Translations under genes and position numbers: made by a program | DNA from: CALIBK01 sp037444165 | GTDB taxonomy: Bacteria; Desulfobacterota; BSN033; UBA1163 | Length of the DNA: 64,000 nucleotides | Direction: 5' to 3' | Assembly: GCA_037444165.1 (NCBI GenBank) | Contig: JBBIMX010000003.1 | Coordinates: 29,715-93,714, forward strand | Shown here: piece after piece, positions 26,537 to 35,907 of the stretch | Position numbering within the stretch: the stretch's first letter is position 1 | Layout of the letters: every line of letters begins with the position of its first letter | Notes under the pieces: model-generated | What the model was told of the DNA's origin: nothing | Databases searched by the model: none | What the model saw: only the letters and a program-made list of their open reading frames with translations

Positions 26537-28096
26537 ATGGATCGAATAAAAAAGGGAAAGCTTCTCTTCATTATTTTAGCCCTATGCTTGATTGGGGCAG
26601 GGGTTCTCTATCACTTCTTTGGGCAGAGACAGACAACCCACCGGTATAGAACCGTAAAAGTGGAGCGGGGGGAGATTCGATCGGTGGTGACGGCTACTGG
26701 AACCATGAATCCGGTCATTACCGTCTTAGTCGGGAGTCAGGTCACAGGAACGATCAAGGCCCTTTACGCCGATTTCAACTCCCGCGTAAAAGAGGGGCAG
26801 GTCATCGCCCAAATTGACCCGGCACTCTTCGAGGCCCAAGTGGCCCAGGCGAAAGCCAATGTCTCTCACGCTCAGGCGAGTCTTGCCACAGCCCGAGCCA
26901 ATCTCAAGAATGCCCAGGCCAATCTTGCCAAGGCAGAGGTGGCGGTGGCCGACGCCCAAAGGACCCTCGAACGAAACAGGGAATTGATGGAGAAGAAGGT
27001 GATTGCTCAGGCCACTCTGGATACATCCCAGGCCAATTATGATTCTGCGGTGGCTCAAAGGGAGATCGCCCGAGCCCAGGTGGAGTCTGCCTTGTCTCAG
27101 GTGGCATCCAGTGAGGCTCAACTGGAACAGGCAAGGGCTTCCCTGAGGCTGGCAGAAACCAATCTGAGGTATACCACGATTCGTTCACCTGTAAATGGGA
27201 TCGTCATTTCGAGAAATGTGGATGTGGGACAGACCGTAGCTGCAAGCCTACAGGCTCCCACCCTTTTTACCATTGCCAAAGATCTGACCCAGATGCAGGT
27301 CAATACCAATGTGAGTGAGGCCGATATTGGACGAATCGAAGTGGGACAAGAGACGACCTTCACCGTAGATGCCTACCCGGATCGGACTTTCTATGGAAAG
27401 GTTTCGGAGGTTCGAAATGCTCCACAGACGATTCAGAATGTGGTGACCTATGATGTGATCATTCAGGTAGATAACAGGGACCTTAAGTTAAAACCGGGAA
27501 TGACGGCCAATGTCTCCATTCAAATTGATCATAGGAAAAATGTTTTGAAGGTCCCCAATTCTGCCCTTCGATTCCGGCCAGAATTTGCAAAAAAAGAAGA
27601 GGCGAGTAAACTCGATCAGCCGAAGAATGAACCTTCGCCCGTTGGAAAAGGTGGAGGTTTGAGCGAACGATTCACGAGAGAGCTCAACCTCACCGAGGAT
27701 CAGAGATCGAAACTGGAGATGATTCTTAAGGATTCGAGAGCGGAGTTTCAAGAGATTCGTGAAAGATTGAAGCCTGAAGAGGCGCAAATCCGAATAAGGA
27801 CATTGATCCGTCAGAGGATCTGGGGGATTTTAACCGATGAACAGAAGAAAAGATTAAAAGAACTGGGACAGTCTTTCGAAAAGGCTCAGGCAAAACCGGG
27901 AAGGCTATGGATTCTTGGATCGGATGGGAAGCCAAAACCGATAGAGGTGATGATTGGAATCACAGATGGGAGCTTCAGTGAAGTCGTCTCCGGAGAAATA
28001 AAAGAAGGGACAGAAGTCATCATTGAAGAAATGACCAATAAAAAGGGTGGCTCCCAAAGCGGAGCCCCTTCGCCCTCCTTAAGGGGCTTTAGATAA
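26537..28096 (+). CDS. MacA-like efflux adaptor with Spy/CpxP-like insertion
   Basis: Periplasmic adaptor of an ABC-type tripartite pump, 519 residues. A membrane anchor (LLFIILALCLIGAGVLYHFFG) is followed by a lipoyl/barrel-sandwich domain, a long alpha-hairpin rich in AQA and ANL repeats (residues about 90-210), a beta-barrel and a membrane-proximal domain. Between ALRFRPEF (about 335) and LWILGSDGKPKPIEV (about 455) lies an extra segment with two LTxxQ-type motifs, LNLTEDQRSKLEMIL and GILTDEQKKRLKEL. These are typical of Spy/CpxP chaperone-like proteins. Family MacA members usually have a shorter linker here. The ATPase and permease follow. The alternative start 60 bases upstream lies inside der and is less likely. 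Confidence 0.88.
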   Translation: MDRIKKGKLLFIILALCLIGAGVLYHFFGQRQTTHRYRTVKVERGEIRSVVTATGTMNPVITVLVGSQVTGTIKALYADFNSRVKEGQVIAQIDPALFEAQVAQAKANVSHAQASLATARANLKNAQANLAKAEVAVADAQRTLERNRELMEKKVIAQATLDTSQANYDSAVAQREIARAQVESALSQVASSEAQLEQARASLRLAETNLRYTTIRSPVNGIVISRNVDVGQTVAASLQAPTLFTIAKDLTQMQVNTNVSEADIGRIEVGQETTFTVDAYPDRTFYGKVSEVRNAPQTIQNVVTYDVIIQVDNRDLKLKPGMTANVSIQIDHRKNVLKVPNSALRFRPEFAKKEEASKLDQPKNEPSPVGKGGGLSERFTRELNLTEDQRSKLEMILKDSRAEFQEIRERLKPEEAQIRIRTLIRQRIWGILTDEQKKRLKELGQSFEKAQAKPGRLWILGSDGKPKPIEVMIGITDGSFSEVVSGEIKEGTEVIIEEMTNKKGGSQSGAPSPSLRGFR

Positions 28097-28136
28097 AAGT
28101 GTCGTTTCTCCGTGATCTGGAGTGATTTGAAATTAG

Positions 28137-28829
28137 ATGGATGCTCTCATTCAAGTAGAAAATTTGGTCAAGATTTATCAATTAGGAGAGGTGGAGATTC
28201 CTGCGCTTCGGGGAATTACCCTATCCATCGAACGAGGTGAATTTGTAGCCATTATGGGGGCTTCGGGATCCGGGAAATCCACCTTTATGAATATTTTGGG
28301 ATTCTTAGATCTGCCTACCAGTGGTCTTTATCTTTTTGAGGGAATCCATGGCGAACACCTCTCGAGAGATGAGCTGGCAGAAATCCGAAATCGTAAAATA
28401 GGCTTTGTTTTTCAGGGATTTAATTTGCTCTCGAAGTACTCAGCCTTAGAAAACGTCGAACTCCCCCTTATCTATTCTAAGATTTCAGGATCAAGAAGGC
28501 GAGAGATGGCCCAGAGGGCCCTCTCCGCCGTTGGGCTTGAAGATCGTTCCCATCATCATCCCTTCCAGCTTTCAGGTGGCGAACAGCAGCGGGTGGCGAT
28601 TGCTCGAGCCCTGGTCAATCAACCATCGGTCCTTTTAGCAGACGAACCCACAGGAAATCTCGATACCAAGACAAGCGGAGAGATTATGGATCTCTTCCGA
28701 AAACTTAACGAGGAGATGGGGATTACCATCGTGATGGTTACCCATGAACCAGATATTGCTTCTTACGCTGAGCGAAGGATTCTCTTTAAAGATGGACAGG
28801 TCGTGGAGGACTCCTACTCAAGGCTTTAG
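28137..28829 (+). CDS. ABC transporter ATP-binding protein, MacB/LolD type
   Basis: The ATPase of the efflux system, 230 residues, cytoplasmic. Walker A is MGASGSGKSTFMNILG, the Q-loop FVFQGFNLL, the signature LSGGEQQRVAIARAL, Walker B VLLADEPTGNLDTKT, and the switch His lies in VMVTHEPD. This subfamily drives mechanotransmission rather than direct transport. It is encoded separately from its permease, unlike E. coli MacB, where both are fused. Confidence 0.95.
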   Translation: MDALIQVENLVKIYQLGEVEIPALRGITLSIERGEFVAIMGASGSGKSTFMNILGFLDLPTSGLYLFEGIHGEHLSRDELAEIRNRKIGFVFQGFNLLSKYSALENVELPLIYSKISGSRRREMAQRALSAVGLEDRSHHHPFQLSGGEQQRVAIARALVNQPSVLLADEPTGNLDTKTSGEIMDLFRKLNEEMGITIVMVTHEPDIASYAERRILFKDGQVVEDSYSRL

Positions 28830-28871
28830 CCTTGAAACAAACCCTTTTAGAAGGAGGGGCACTTCAATTAG

Positions 28872-30101
28872 ATGACCACCCTTGTTGCCAGCTTCCGAAT
28901 CGCCCTGAGGGCCCTTCTTGCCAATAAGATGCGCTCCATTTTAACCCTGCTCGGGATTATTATTGGAGTAGGGGCGGTCATCGCGATGATTGCCGTGGGT
29001 TCAGGAGCAAAGAAACGGATTGAAGAACAGATTGCCAGTATGGGATCCAATCTCCTGGTCGTGATGTCAGGGAGTGCGACAAGTGGAGGGATTCGATTTG
29101 GAGCAGGGACGGTACCAACCCTCACGTTAGAGGATGCAAGAGCGATTGCTTCTGAGATTCCAGGAGTAAAATATGTGGCTCCCGCCTACAACGGAATTGC
29201 TCAGGTCGTTTTTGGGAATCAAAATTGGTCCACGCTCATCTATGGATCTACCCCTGAGATTTTTGAAATCAGAGAATGGAGGCTTGTCTCAGGGCGCTCA
29301 TTGACTCAGCAGGATATCGATGGGGCGGCCAAAGTCTGTATCTTAGGGAAGACCGTAGCAGAGAACCTCTTCGGAGGATTGGATCCAATAGGGGAGATTG
29401 TTCGGATCAAAAAGATTCCCTTTACGGTCATTGGCGTTCTTAGTCCCAAGGGACAATCCACTTGGGGACAGGATCAGGATGATATCATCTTTGTCCCTCT
29501 GACCACTGCCCAGAAAAGACTCTTTGGAATGCAGTTTCCCGGGATGGTGAGATCGATTTCTATTCAGGCCATGGGCCCAGAGGTGATGAAAAATGTGGAG
29601 GAGCAGATTACTGAACTCCTTCGCCAGAGGCATCGGATTCCTCAGGGACAGGATAACGATTTTACTGTAAGAAACTTGACAGAGGTCGCTTCCAGAGCAG
29701 AGGAATCAGCAAAAGTGATGTCCCTTCTTTTGGGAGCGATTGCTTCTATCTCCCTGATCGTTGGGGGAATCGGGATTATGAATATCATGCTCGTCTCGGT
29801 CACGGAGCGAACCAGGGAAATTGGGATTCGGATGGCGGTGGGAGCAAAGGGTAAAGATATCCTTCTTCAATTCCTTATCGAGTCTCTCATGCTCAGTCTC
29901 ATGGGAGGGATATTGGGAATTGCAATCGGGATGGTTGGAACTCTCGTCCTTGTCCATTTTACCCAATGGCCAACCCTGTTTTCTCTGAAAGCCATCCTTC
30001 TGGCCTTTCTCTTTTCCGGTTCGGTGGGAGTCTTTTTTGGATTCTATCCGGCTCGCAAGGCCTCCCTCCTTAATCCCATCGATGCCTTGAGATACGAGTA
30101 A
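28872..30101 (+). CDS. ABC transporter permease, MacB/FtsX family
   Basis: Membrane subunit of 409 residues. One N-terminal membrane helix (MRSILTLLGIIIGVGAVIAMIAVG) is followed by a large periplasmic MacB-PCD domain and three C-terminal helices with the FtsX signature (IGGIGIMNIMLVSVTERTREIGIRMAVGAK). The end GFYPARKASLLNPIDALRYE is diagnostic for MacB-type permeases. It works with the ATPase just upstream and the adaptor at 26537. The cargo is unknown; macrolides, peptides or lipids are possible for the family. Confidence 0.94.
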   Translation: MTTLVASFRIALRALLANKMRSILTLLGIIIGVGAVIAMIAVGSGAKKRIEEQIASMGSNLLVVMSGSATSGGIRFGAGTVPTLTLEDARAIASEIPGVKYVAPAYNGIAQVVFGNQNWSTLIYGSTPEIFEIREWRLVSGRSLTQQDIDGAAKVCILGKTVAENLFGGLDPIGEIVRIKKIPFTVIGVLSPKGQSTWGQDQDDIIFVPLTTAQKRLFGMQFPGMVRSISIQAMGPEVMKNVEEQITELLRQRHRIPQGQDNDFTVRNLTEVASRAEESAKVMSLLLGAIASISLIVGGIGIMNIMLVSVTERTREIGIRMAVGAKGKDILLQFLIESLMLSLMGGILGIAIGMVGTLVLVHFTQWPTLFSLKAILLAFLFSGSVGVFFGFYPARKASLLNPIDALRYE

Positions 30102-30122
30102 GAATAGGCTATAGCATAGGCG

Positions 30123-30935
30123 ATGAATTGGATCGAATTTTTAATTTTTTTGATGGTAGGGTGTGGAGTAGGATTTCTGGCCGGTCTCTTCGGAGTTGGA
30201 GGTGGATTTGTGATGGTCCCTGTCCTCATCCTGAGTTATGAGCATCTGGGACTCTCCCCCACTGTATTAACCCATCTCGCCATTGGAACAAGCCTGTTGG
30301 TGGTGGTCTTCAGTGGAACCTCCAGTGCCTACCAGCATCAAAAAAAAGGGAATGTGGATTGGCGGGCTGTGGCTTTCATTGGGTTTTCAAGTGCTCTTAC
30401 GGCGTTTGGAATGGCCCGAGTGGCGGCTTCCCTGAGCGGAAAGCATCTTCGAGTTGCCTTTGCGATCATTGTGATAGGGGCAGGGATCCGGATGCTTAGT
30501 GAAAGTAGAGCCAAAGCCGAAAAGAAACTCGAACTGACGAATCCCCCGAACCCTTTCGGACTGATCGGGGTTGGACTTGTTGCAGGTGTGGTTTCCGCCC
30601 TTGCGGGAATTGGGGGAGGGGTGGTTACGGTTCCGATGATGTATCAACTCTTGAGGATTCCTTTAAGAGTAGCCATTGGAACTTCGAGCGCTGCCATTGT
30701 CATCACAGCACTTTTTTCAGCGACAGGCTATGTGGTCAATGGAATGGGTCGCCCGGATCTTCCCCCGTGGAGCCTTGGTTTTGTAGACCTCCAACGAGGA
30801 ATTTCTTTGGCCATCGGAACGATTCTTTTTGCTAAAGTGGGTGCTTACGTCTCTTTTAGCACCCATCCCTTTCTCCTCCGAAAACTCTTTGCCCTCTTTG
30901 TCATTCTCGTGGCCCTCTATTTGATGGTGAAATAA
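30123..30935 (+). CDS. TauE/SafE family membrane exporter
   Basis: A 270-residue integral membrane protein with about eight helices and the duplicated TauE/SafE pattern: GFLAGLFGVGGGFVMVPVLI in the first half and GLVAGVVSALAGIGGGVVTVPMM in the second. The family moves sulfite, sulfoacetate or related anions. The last 219 bases are antisense to the open frame of the GntR gene on the other strand. It begins 21 bases after the permease gene and may share its transcript. Confidence 0.9.
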   Translation: MNWIEFLIFLMVGCGVGFLAGLFGVGGGFVMVPVLILSYEHLGLSPTVLTHLAIGTSLLVVVFSGTSSAYQHQKKGNVDWRAVAFIGFSSALTAFGMARVAASLSGKHLRVAFAIIVIGAGIRMLSESRAKAEKKLELTNPPNPFGLIGVGLVAGVVSALAGIGGGVVTVPMMYQLLRIPLRVAIGTSSAAIVITALFSATGYVVNGMGRPDLPPWSLGFVDLQRGISLAIGTILFAKVGAYVSFSTHPFLLRKLFALFVILVALYLMVK

Positions 30936-31622
30936 TTCCCTTTTCTCTCCAAAAATGGATTGAAGAGCATCCTCTTTCGCTTCTTGAATATGTTCCCGCA
31001 TGATTCGTTCACAAAGTTCAGGATCCCTTAATTTGAGGGCCATCATAATTTTTTTATGTCCTTCTATAGATCTTCTTCCTCCATCTGGATATCGGAGGGT
31101 GTCCTTCCGATGCCTCAATACATACTTTCTCATATTGACGATAAGCCGATAGAGTCGAGTCTTGTGAGAAACTTGATCATGTAGCGTATCATGAAACCGA
31201 GTATTCCATTTAAAGACCTCTTCAATCCTTTTTCTTTTTAAGGCCTCCTCTGCCTTCTCAATGAATTCGCCTAATTTTTTGAACGTCTTTTCAGAAAGGT
31301 TTTGAGAGAGGAGCCTTAGGGTATAGCCTTCAAGAATCGATCGGAGCTCAAAAAGCTCCTCGATCTCTTCTCGTGAATCTCGGGCAACAATGAAGCCCCT
31401 CTTTTTACGGGGTTTGATAAGCCCCTCCGCTTCCAATTTGTGGAAGGTTTCCCTGACAGGGGTGCGACTGACCCCTAAGGTTTTTGCCCAATACTCTTCT
31501 GTCAGTTTCTCTCCTGGTCGAAGCCGCCCTGAGAGAATGGCCGATTTAAGATATTCGTAAACCCTCTCCCTTGCAGGAACTCTACCCGTCTTTTTCCCTT
31601 TTTCGAGTGGAGGGTGTGTCAA
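30717..31622 (-). CDS. GntR family transcriptional regulator, FCD (FadR/VanR) type
   Basis: The last gene of the leftward operon, probably its own repressor. An N-terminal winged helix (YLKSAILSGRLRPGEKLTEEYWAKTLGVSRTP... RETFHKLEAEGLI) is followed by an FCD effector domain with metal-type histidines in RFHDTLHDQ, EGHKKIM and REHIQEA. FCD regulators usually sense carboxylates and bind TNGTNNNACNA-like sites, matching the operators near 40.99 and 41.14 kb. The natural protein should end near residue 225, but the frame runs 72 residues further, antisense to the TauE-like gene, so that tail is probably meaningless. The start is a TTG with a poorly spaced ribosome site and is uncertain. Confidence 0.85.
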   Translation of the reverse strand: MTHPPLEKGKKTGRVPARERVYEYLKSAILSGRLRPGEKLTEEYWAKTLGVSRTPVRETFHKLEAEGLIKPRKKRGFIVARDSREEIEELFELRSILEGYTLRLLSQNLSEKTFKKLGEFIEKAEEALKRKRIEEVFKWNTRFHDTLHDQVSHKTRLYRLIVNMRKYVLRHRKDTLRYPDGGRRSIEGHKKIMMALKLRDPELCERIMREHIQEAKEDALQSIFGEKRELFHHQIEGHENDKEGKEFSEEKGMGAKRDVSTHFSKKNRSDGQRNSSLEVYKTKAPRGKIRATHSIDHIACR

Positions 31623-31639
31623 TTCCTTCTTCCCATTTT

Positions 31640-33130
31640 TTAATCTTCTTCCAAAACTTTTGGTTTCTTCTTGACGAGGCTATAGAGAATTGAAACGATC
31701 GCAATGCCAAGGATGATCCCTGCAATAGGGCGAAATAAAAAGGCAGAAAGGTCGTAATCGGCCATTCTTAATCCTCTTCGTAAAGAGATTTCCGTAAGGT
31801 TTCCTAAGACAAGGCCTATGATCATTGGAGGGATAGGATAGTTATATTTCTTCATGAAGTAACCGATGACTCCAAAGAAGAACATGATCCAGAGGTCAAC
31901 CGGATCATTTCTAATTCCATAGGACCCAATAGCGGCAAAGATAAAAATACAGGGGCCGAGGATGGAATAGCGAATTTTTCTGAAGTTGGAGAAGACCTTT
32001 GCAACCCCCAGCCCTGCAAAGAGCATGAGGATATTAGCCAGAAGCATCGAAAGAAAGATGGAGTACATCAACTTAGGTTGATTCATGAAAAGCATAGGGC
32101 CGGGTTGGAGGCCATGAACAAGAAATCCTCCAATGATGACAGCCGTGGTTGCACTTCCCGGGATCCCGAGGGTGAGAAGAGGAACCATGGCTCCGCCAGT
32201 AGCGGCATTGTTCGCCGTTTCAGGAGCTGCAATGCCTTCTGGAATTCCGGTCCCAAATTTTTCAGGATGTTTAGACCAACGGACAGCCTCTGCATAACCC
32301 ACGAAAGCTGCTGTAGTGGCACCAACCCCCGGAAGGATCCCGATCCAGGTTCCAATGAGAGCCGAGCGGAGGATAAGCCATTTCATCCTCAGGATTTCTT
32401 TCACTCGAGGTAAAATCGTAGAAACTTTTTGAGCCAATACTTCACTCTTCTTCATTCCAGCCTCTGCTCTTGCCAGAACCTCACTGACAGCAAACGCTCC
32501 AATGATAGCAGGAATGAAGTTAATCCCCCCGATAAGGGCCTTCCCACCAAAAGTGAATCTTGGGTCTCCCGTCATAGGATCTATTCCAACCGTTGCCATG
32601 AGGAGTCCAAAGACTCCAGAGATAGCGGCCTTCTTCATCCCTCTTCCTCCCAGGGAGGCGATTAGCGTTAAAGCCGTAATGGCAAGGGCAAAATATTCGG
32701 GCTGGGAAAATGTGAGGGCCACCCTTGCCAGCAGAGGGGAGATTAGAATCATTACGATGACACTGAAGAGACCTCCTAAACAGGAGCACATCACCGCATA
32801 TCCTAATGCCTGGGCCGCCTGTCCTTTCTTGGCCATCTCATATCCATCAAAAACCGTTGCCGAAGCCTCCGGTGCGCCAGGGACATTGAAGAGGATGGCT
32901 GAAATGGAACCTCCGTAGGTTCCTCCGCAGTAAACCGCAGTGAGTAAGGCAAGCCCATTAATGGGACTCATGGCAAAGGTAAAGGGGATGAGCAAGGCTG
33001 TTCCCATCGTGGAGTTAAGGCCTGGAACAGAGCCCAAAATTACTCCAAGAAGAACTCCACCGAAAATACAAAAGAGAGTTAAAAAATTCATCACATTCTG
33101 TATAGCCCCTAACCAAAGATCCCACATCAT
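31640..33130 (-). CDS. tctA: Tripartite tricarboxylate transporter, large membrane subunit TctA
   Basis: Twelve-helix subunit of a periplasmic-binding-protein-dependent secondary transporter for carboxylates. About 496 residues with TctA signatures GVILGSVPGLNSTMGTALLIP, YCGGTYGGSISAILFNVPG, GTWIGILPGVGATTAAFVGY and LLTLGIPGSATTAVIIGG. The ATG at 33130 has an AGAGGA ribosome site and lies 11 bases after the tctB stop; a TTG at 33145 is possible. It functions with TctB and TctC just upstream. Confidence 0.95.
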   Translation of the reverse strand: MMWDLWLGAIQNVMNFLTLFCIFGGVLLGVILGSVPGLNSTMGTALLIPFTFAMSPINGLALLTAVYCGGTYGGSISAILFNVPGAPEASATVFDGYEMAKKGQAAQALGYAVMCSCLGGLFSVIVMILISPLLARVALTFSQPEYFALAITALTLIASLGGRGMKKAAISGVFGLLMATVGIDPMTGDPRFTFGGKALIGGINFIPAIIGAFAVSEVLARAEAGMKKSEVLAQKVSTILPRVKEILRMKWLILRSALIGTWIGILPGVGATTAAFVGYAEAVRWSKHPEKFGTGIPEGIAAPETANNAATGGAMVPLLTLGIPGSATTAVIIGGFLVHGLQPGPMLFMNQPKLMYSIFLSMLLANILMLFAGLGVAKVFSNFRKIRYSILGPCIFIFAAIGSYGIRNDPVDLWIMFFFGVIGYFMKKYNYPIPPMIIGLVLGNLTEISLRRGLRMADYDLSAFLFRPIAGIILGIAIVSILYSLVKKKPKVLEED

Positions 33131-33141
33131 GAGAGTCCTCT

Positions 33142-33633
33142 TCAATAAAAGAGATGACTAAAATCGAGAAATATCCCTATCCCTCGAGGAAGGGGAACAT
33201 ACATGACTTTAGTAAAGACATAGATGATGATCAGGGTGATTCCAAAGGAAATGCAAATCATCCAGACCTTCTTTCTTTCCTCTAAGAGGTACATAAAGGC
33301 AATGAGGAAGAATGGTGTAAGGAGAATAAACCCAAAAATCTTGAGAAGAACAAAATAGAGAGTAATTAAACCAATGGCAATGAAAAATCTCAATCTTCCC
33401 TTATCCAATTTAAGGGTTTTTTCTTTAGCCTCCCCCCTCTTTCTTTCTCTAAAGGCATCAACAGCCACCCCCACACTGAGTCCCATTAATAGGATCAAAA
33501 GAAACTTGGGCCAATAAGAAGGCCCAAGTTTCGCATAGACTTCATGTCCCTCGAATTTAAAGGTCTCCCAATAAAGGAAGAGAGAACCCATGAAGATGGT
33601 GGCGGTGGTAATGATTTCGCCTTTAAACATCAT
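33142..33633 (-). CDS. tctB: Tripartite tricarboxylate transporter, small membrane subunit TctB
   Basis: A 163-residue protein with four predicted membrane helices, first at residues about 7-22 and last at about 140-158, and the usual TctB arrangement between TctC and TctA. TctB sequences are poorly conserved, and the assignment depends on size, topology (FEGHEVYAKLGPSYWPKFLL, LRFFIAIGLITLYFVLLKIFG) and gene order. The start is ATG at 33633, 6 bases after the tctC stop. Confidence 0.88.
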   Translation of the reverse strand: MMFKGEIITTATIFMGSLFLYWETFKFEGHEVYAKLGPSYWPKFLLILLMGLSVGVAVDAFRERKRGEAKEKTLKLDKGRLRFFIAIGLITLYFVLLKIFGFILLTPFFLIAFMYLLEERKKVWMICISFGITLIIIYVFTKVMYVPLPRGIGIFLDFSHLFY

Positions 33634-33639
33634 TTTTTA

Positions 33640-34620
33640 TCACTTCTTTAAGTAGCCCAGCTCTTCGAAGATCTCTTTGTATCTCCTATACTCTTCGTCC
33701 CAGAATTTTCCATATTCCTCAGGACCCATCCATCCAGGTCGAAGATCCAGAAGGTTTGCCTTCTCAATGGCTTTATAAGAAGGGTCATTGGCACATTTCT
33801 TAAAGACATCGGCAAGATAATGGATAATTTCCTGAGGTGTTCCTTTCTTTACACAGAGTCCTCTCCATCGACCCATGGTGATGTCGAAACCCAATTCCCG
33901 ACCTGTTGGAACATCTGGAAACTTCTCCAGTCTCTTTTCAGTAAAGACGATCAGGGGCCTTAACTTCTTTGCCTCTATAAGGGACATAATCACCCCGGGT
34001 TCTTCATGAAGCACATCAATATGTCCTCCCAGAACAGCCGCATGGGTTTCAGGAGCAGCATCGAAGGGAATATACTTCACTTTGATCCCTGCCTTTTTAG
34101 CAAAAAGCATAATGATGACTTCATCGGGGCTTGCCGCTGTTGTTCCAGTAAATTGGAGTTTCCCTGGATTCTCTTTTGCATATTTGATCACATCCTGGAT
34201 AGTTTTAAAAGGGCTCTCTGATCTTACATAGAACATACTCTGGTCCTGTTGAACATTACAAAGGGGGGCAAACTCTTTGTAGTTCTCTCGACCGAAGATT
34301 GTATTGATGATTTGTTCAGGGCTAAAATTATAAATCGTATAACCATCTGCAGGTTGAGAAAGGACATAGGTTGAGGCCTTAACTCCTGCTCCTCCTGTAA
34401 TGTTTGTCACATTAATAGGAACTTTTAAATATTTTCTTGCAGGCATCATAAGACTTCTTACAAAAATATCACTCCCCCCGCCAGCCCCATACTGGACCAC
34501 TACCTCGATGCTTCGGGTGGGATAGTCTTTGGGTTTGGGCACCTGACTCCAACCCAGCGTTAAAAAAGAAAGACTTAAAATCACAGCCAATAAAATCATT
34601 AAAACTCTTTTCCCTTTCAT
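33640..34620 (-). CDS. tctC: Tripartite tricarboxylate transporter, substrate-binding protein TctC
   Basis: Periplasmic binding protein of about 326 residues with a signal peptide (VLMILLAVILSLSFLTLGWSQ). TctC/BugD features follow: YPTRSIEVVVQYGAGGGSDIFVR, NITGGAGVKASTYV, a ligand-region GTTAASPDE and the C-terminal GRWRGLCVKKGTP. The family binds di- and tricarboxylates and other acids; the ligand here cannot be named. The ATG at 34620 follows a strong AAAGGAGGAAG and directly precedes the signal peptide, so the in-frame ATG at 34695 is rejected. Confidence 0.93.
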   Translation of the reverse strand: MKGKRVLMILLAVILSLSFLTLGWSQVPKPKDYPTRSIEVVVQYGAGGGSDIFVRSLMMPARKYLKVPINVTNITGGAGVKASTYVLSQPADGYTIYNFSPEQIINTIFGRENYKEFAPLCNVQQDQSMFYVRSESPFKTIQDVIKYAKENPGKLQFTGTTAASPDEVIIMLFAKKAGIKVKYIPFDAAPETHAAVLGGHIDVLHEEPGVIMSLIEAKKLRPLIVFTEKRLEKFPDVPTGRELGFDITMGRWRGLCVKKGTPQEIIHYLADVFKKCANDPSYKAIEKANLLDLRPGWMGPEEYGKFWDEEYRRYKEIFEELGYLKK

Positions 34621-34719
34621 TCTGCTTCCTCCTTTCTTTTGGCCCGCCCTTCTAAATGGAAGGGAGGCAGAAAATGATAGAATCTTTCTCTTCATGAGCT
34701 CGATCCTTTGAGCTTAACT

Positions 34720-35886
34720 TCAAGAATTCGAAAGATAATCGAGTGCCACCGTTACACCTCCTTTCGAAAAGGGAATTTTTGCATAAGAGAGTCCCATCTC
34801 AATCCCACTCAATGTTCCAGCAAGCATGAGTTCATTAAAATCGCCTAAGTGTCCAATACGAAATATTTTACCTTTCAGTTTTCCAAGGCCTGTTCCAAGA
34901 GAGAGATTGAATTTTTTCAAAAGGATCTCCCGAAATTCATCTGCATCAAATCCTTCCGGCATGAGAACTGCAGTTAAAGTGGAACTGTATTCTTCTGGAT
35001 TTAAGCAAAGGATTTCAAGCTCCCATGCCCGAACCGCCCGGCGGGTAGCTTCAGCCAAACGATTGTGACGGGAGAAAACCCTTTCTAAGCCTTCCTCAAG
35101 AAGCATTCGAATCGATTCCCGAAGCCCAAAAAGAAGATTAGTTGAAGGGGTATATGGAAAGAATCCCTGACGATTATCCCTTAGCATTGGCTCCCAATCC
35201 CAATAAGATTTTGGAGATCGGGCCAATTTTGAAATCCTGAGAGCTTTTTCACTGATGGCGTTAAAACCCAAACCCGGAGGAAGCATAAGCCCTTTCTGAG
35301 AACAGCCAATGGTGACATCCACACCCCACTCATCATGTCGATACTCGATTGAGGCTAAAGAAGAGATGGTATCTACTAAGAGGAGAGCGGGGTGATGAGC
35401 TTGGTCAATGGCCTTCCTAATTTTTGGAATTTTACTGGTTACACCCGTAGAGGTCTCATTATGAATCACAGCGACAGCTTTGATTTGATGATGCCGATCC
35501 TCAGAGAGTCTGGCTTCTATTTGGGAGGGATTGACACCATGCCTCCAATCTCCAGGAATAAAATCTACCTCAAATCCAAGGTGGATGGCCATCTGTTTCC
35601 ATAAAGTGGCAAAATGACCAGTTTCAACCATGAGAATTTTATCCCCGGGAGAAAGGGTGTTGACTAATGAGGCCTCCCAGGCCCCTGTTCCTGAGGAAGG
35701 ATAGACGACCACAGGGCCAGAGGTTTTAAAAATCTCCTTAAGCCCTTCCAGGATCTCCTGGAAAAGTTTTGCAAATTCAGGACCTCGATGATCAATCGTG
35801 GGTTGAGCAATAGCCCGAAGGACTCTTTCAGGAATATTGGTTGGACCAGGAATCTGTAGGAAATGTCTTCCCCTCACATAGGTCAT
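34720..35886 (-). CDS. Class V aminotransferase (serine/alanine-glyoxylate type)
   Basis: PLP enzyme of 388 residues. It resembles serine-glyoxylate and alanine-glyoxylate aminotransferases, with IPGPTNIPERVLRAIAQPTIDHRGPEF at the start, VVYPSSGTGAWEASLVN for the PLP phosphate, LVDTISSLASIEY with the ring-binding Asp, and GCSQKGLMLPPGLGF with the Schiff-base Lys. It likely produces or uses glyoxylate or a related oxo acid. Its place between the iron-sulfur genes and the carboxylate transporter suggests processing of the imported acid or of an amino acid derived from it. PucG-type ureidoglycine aminotransferases are an alternative. Confidence 0.9.
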   Translation of the reverse strand: MTYVRGRHFLQIPGPTNIPERVLRAIAQPTIDHRGPEFAKLFQEILEGLKEIFKTSGPVVVYPSSGTGAWEASLVNTLSPGDKILMVETGHFATLWKQMAIHLGFEVDFIPGDWRHGVNPSQIEARLSEDRHHQIKAVAVIHNETSTGVTSKIPKIRKAIDQAHHPALLLVDTISSLASIEYRHDEWGVDVTIGCSQKGLMLPPGLGFNAISEKALRISKLARSPKSYWDWEPMLRDNRQGFFPYTPSTNLLFGLRESIRMLLEEGLERVFSRHNRLAEATRRAVRAWELEILCLNPEEYSSTLTAVLMPEGFDADEFREILLKKFNLSLGTGLGKLKGKIFRIGHLGDFNELMLAGTLSGIEMGLSYAKIPFSKGGVTVALDYLSNS

Positions 35887-35907
35887 AAAAAACTTTACTC
35901 CTTATTC

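Noticed and set aside
28819..28834. Hairpin CAAGGCTTTAGCCTTG at the ABC ATPase stop codon
   Set aside because: Only a 7-bp stem with a two-base loop and no T-run; not enough for a terminator.
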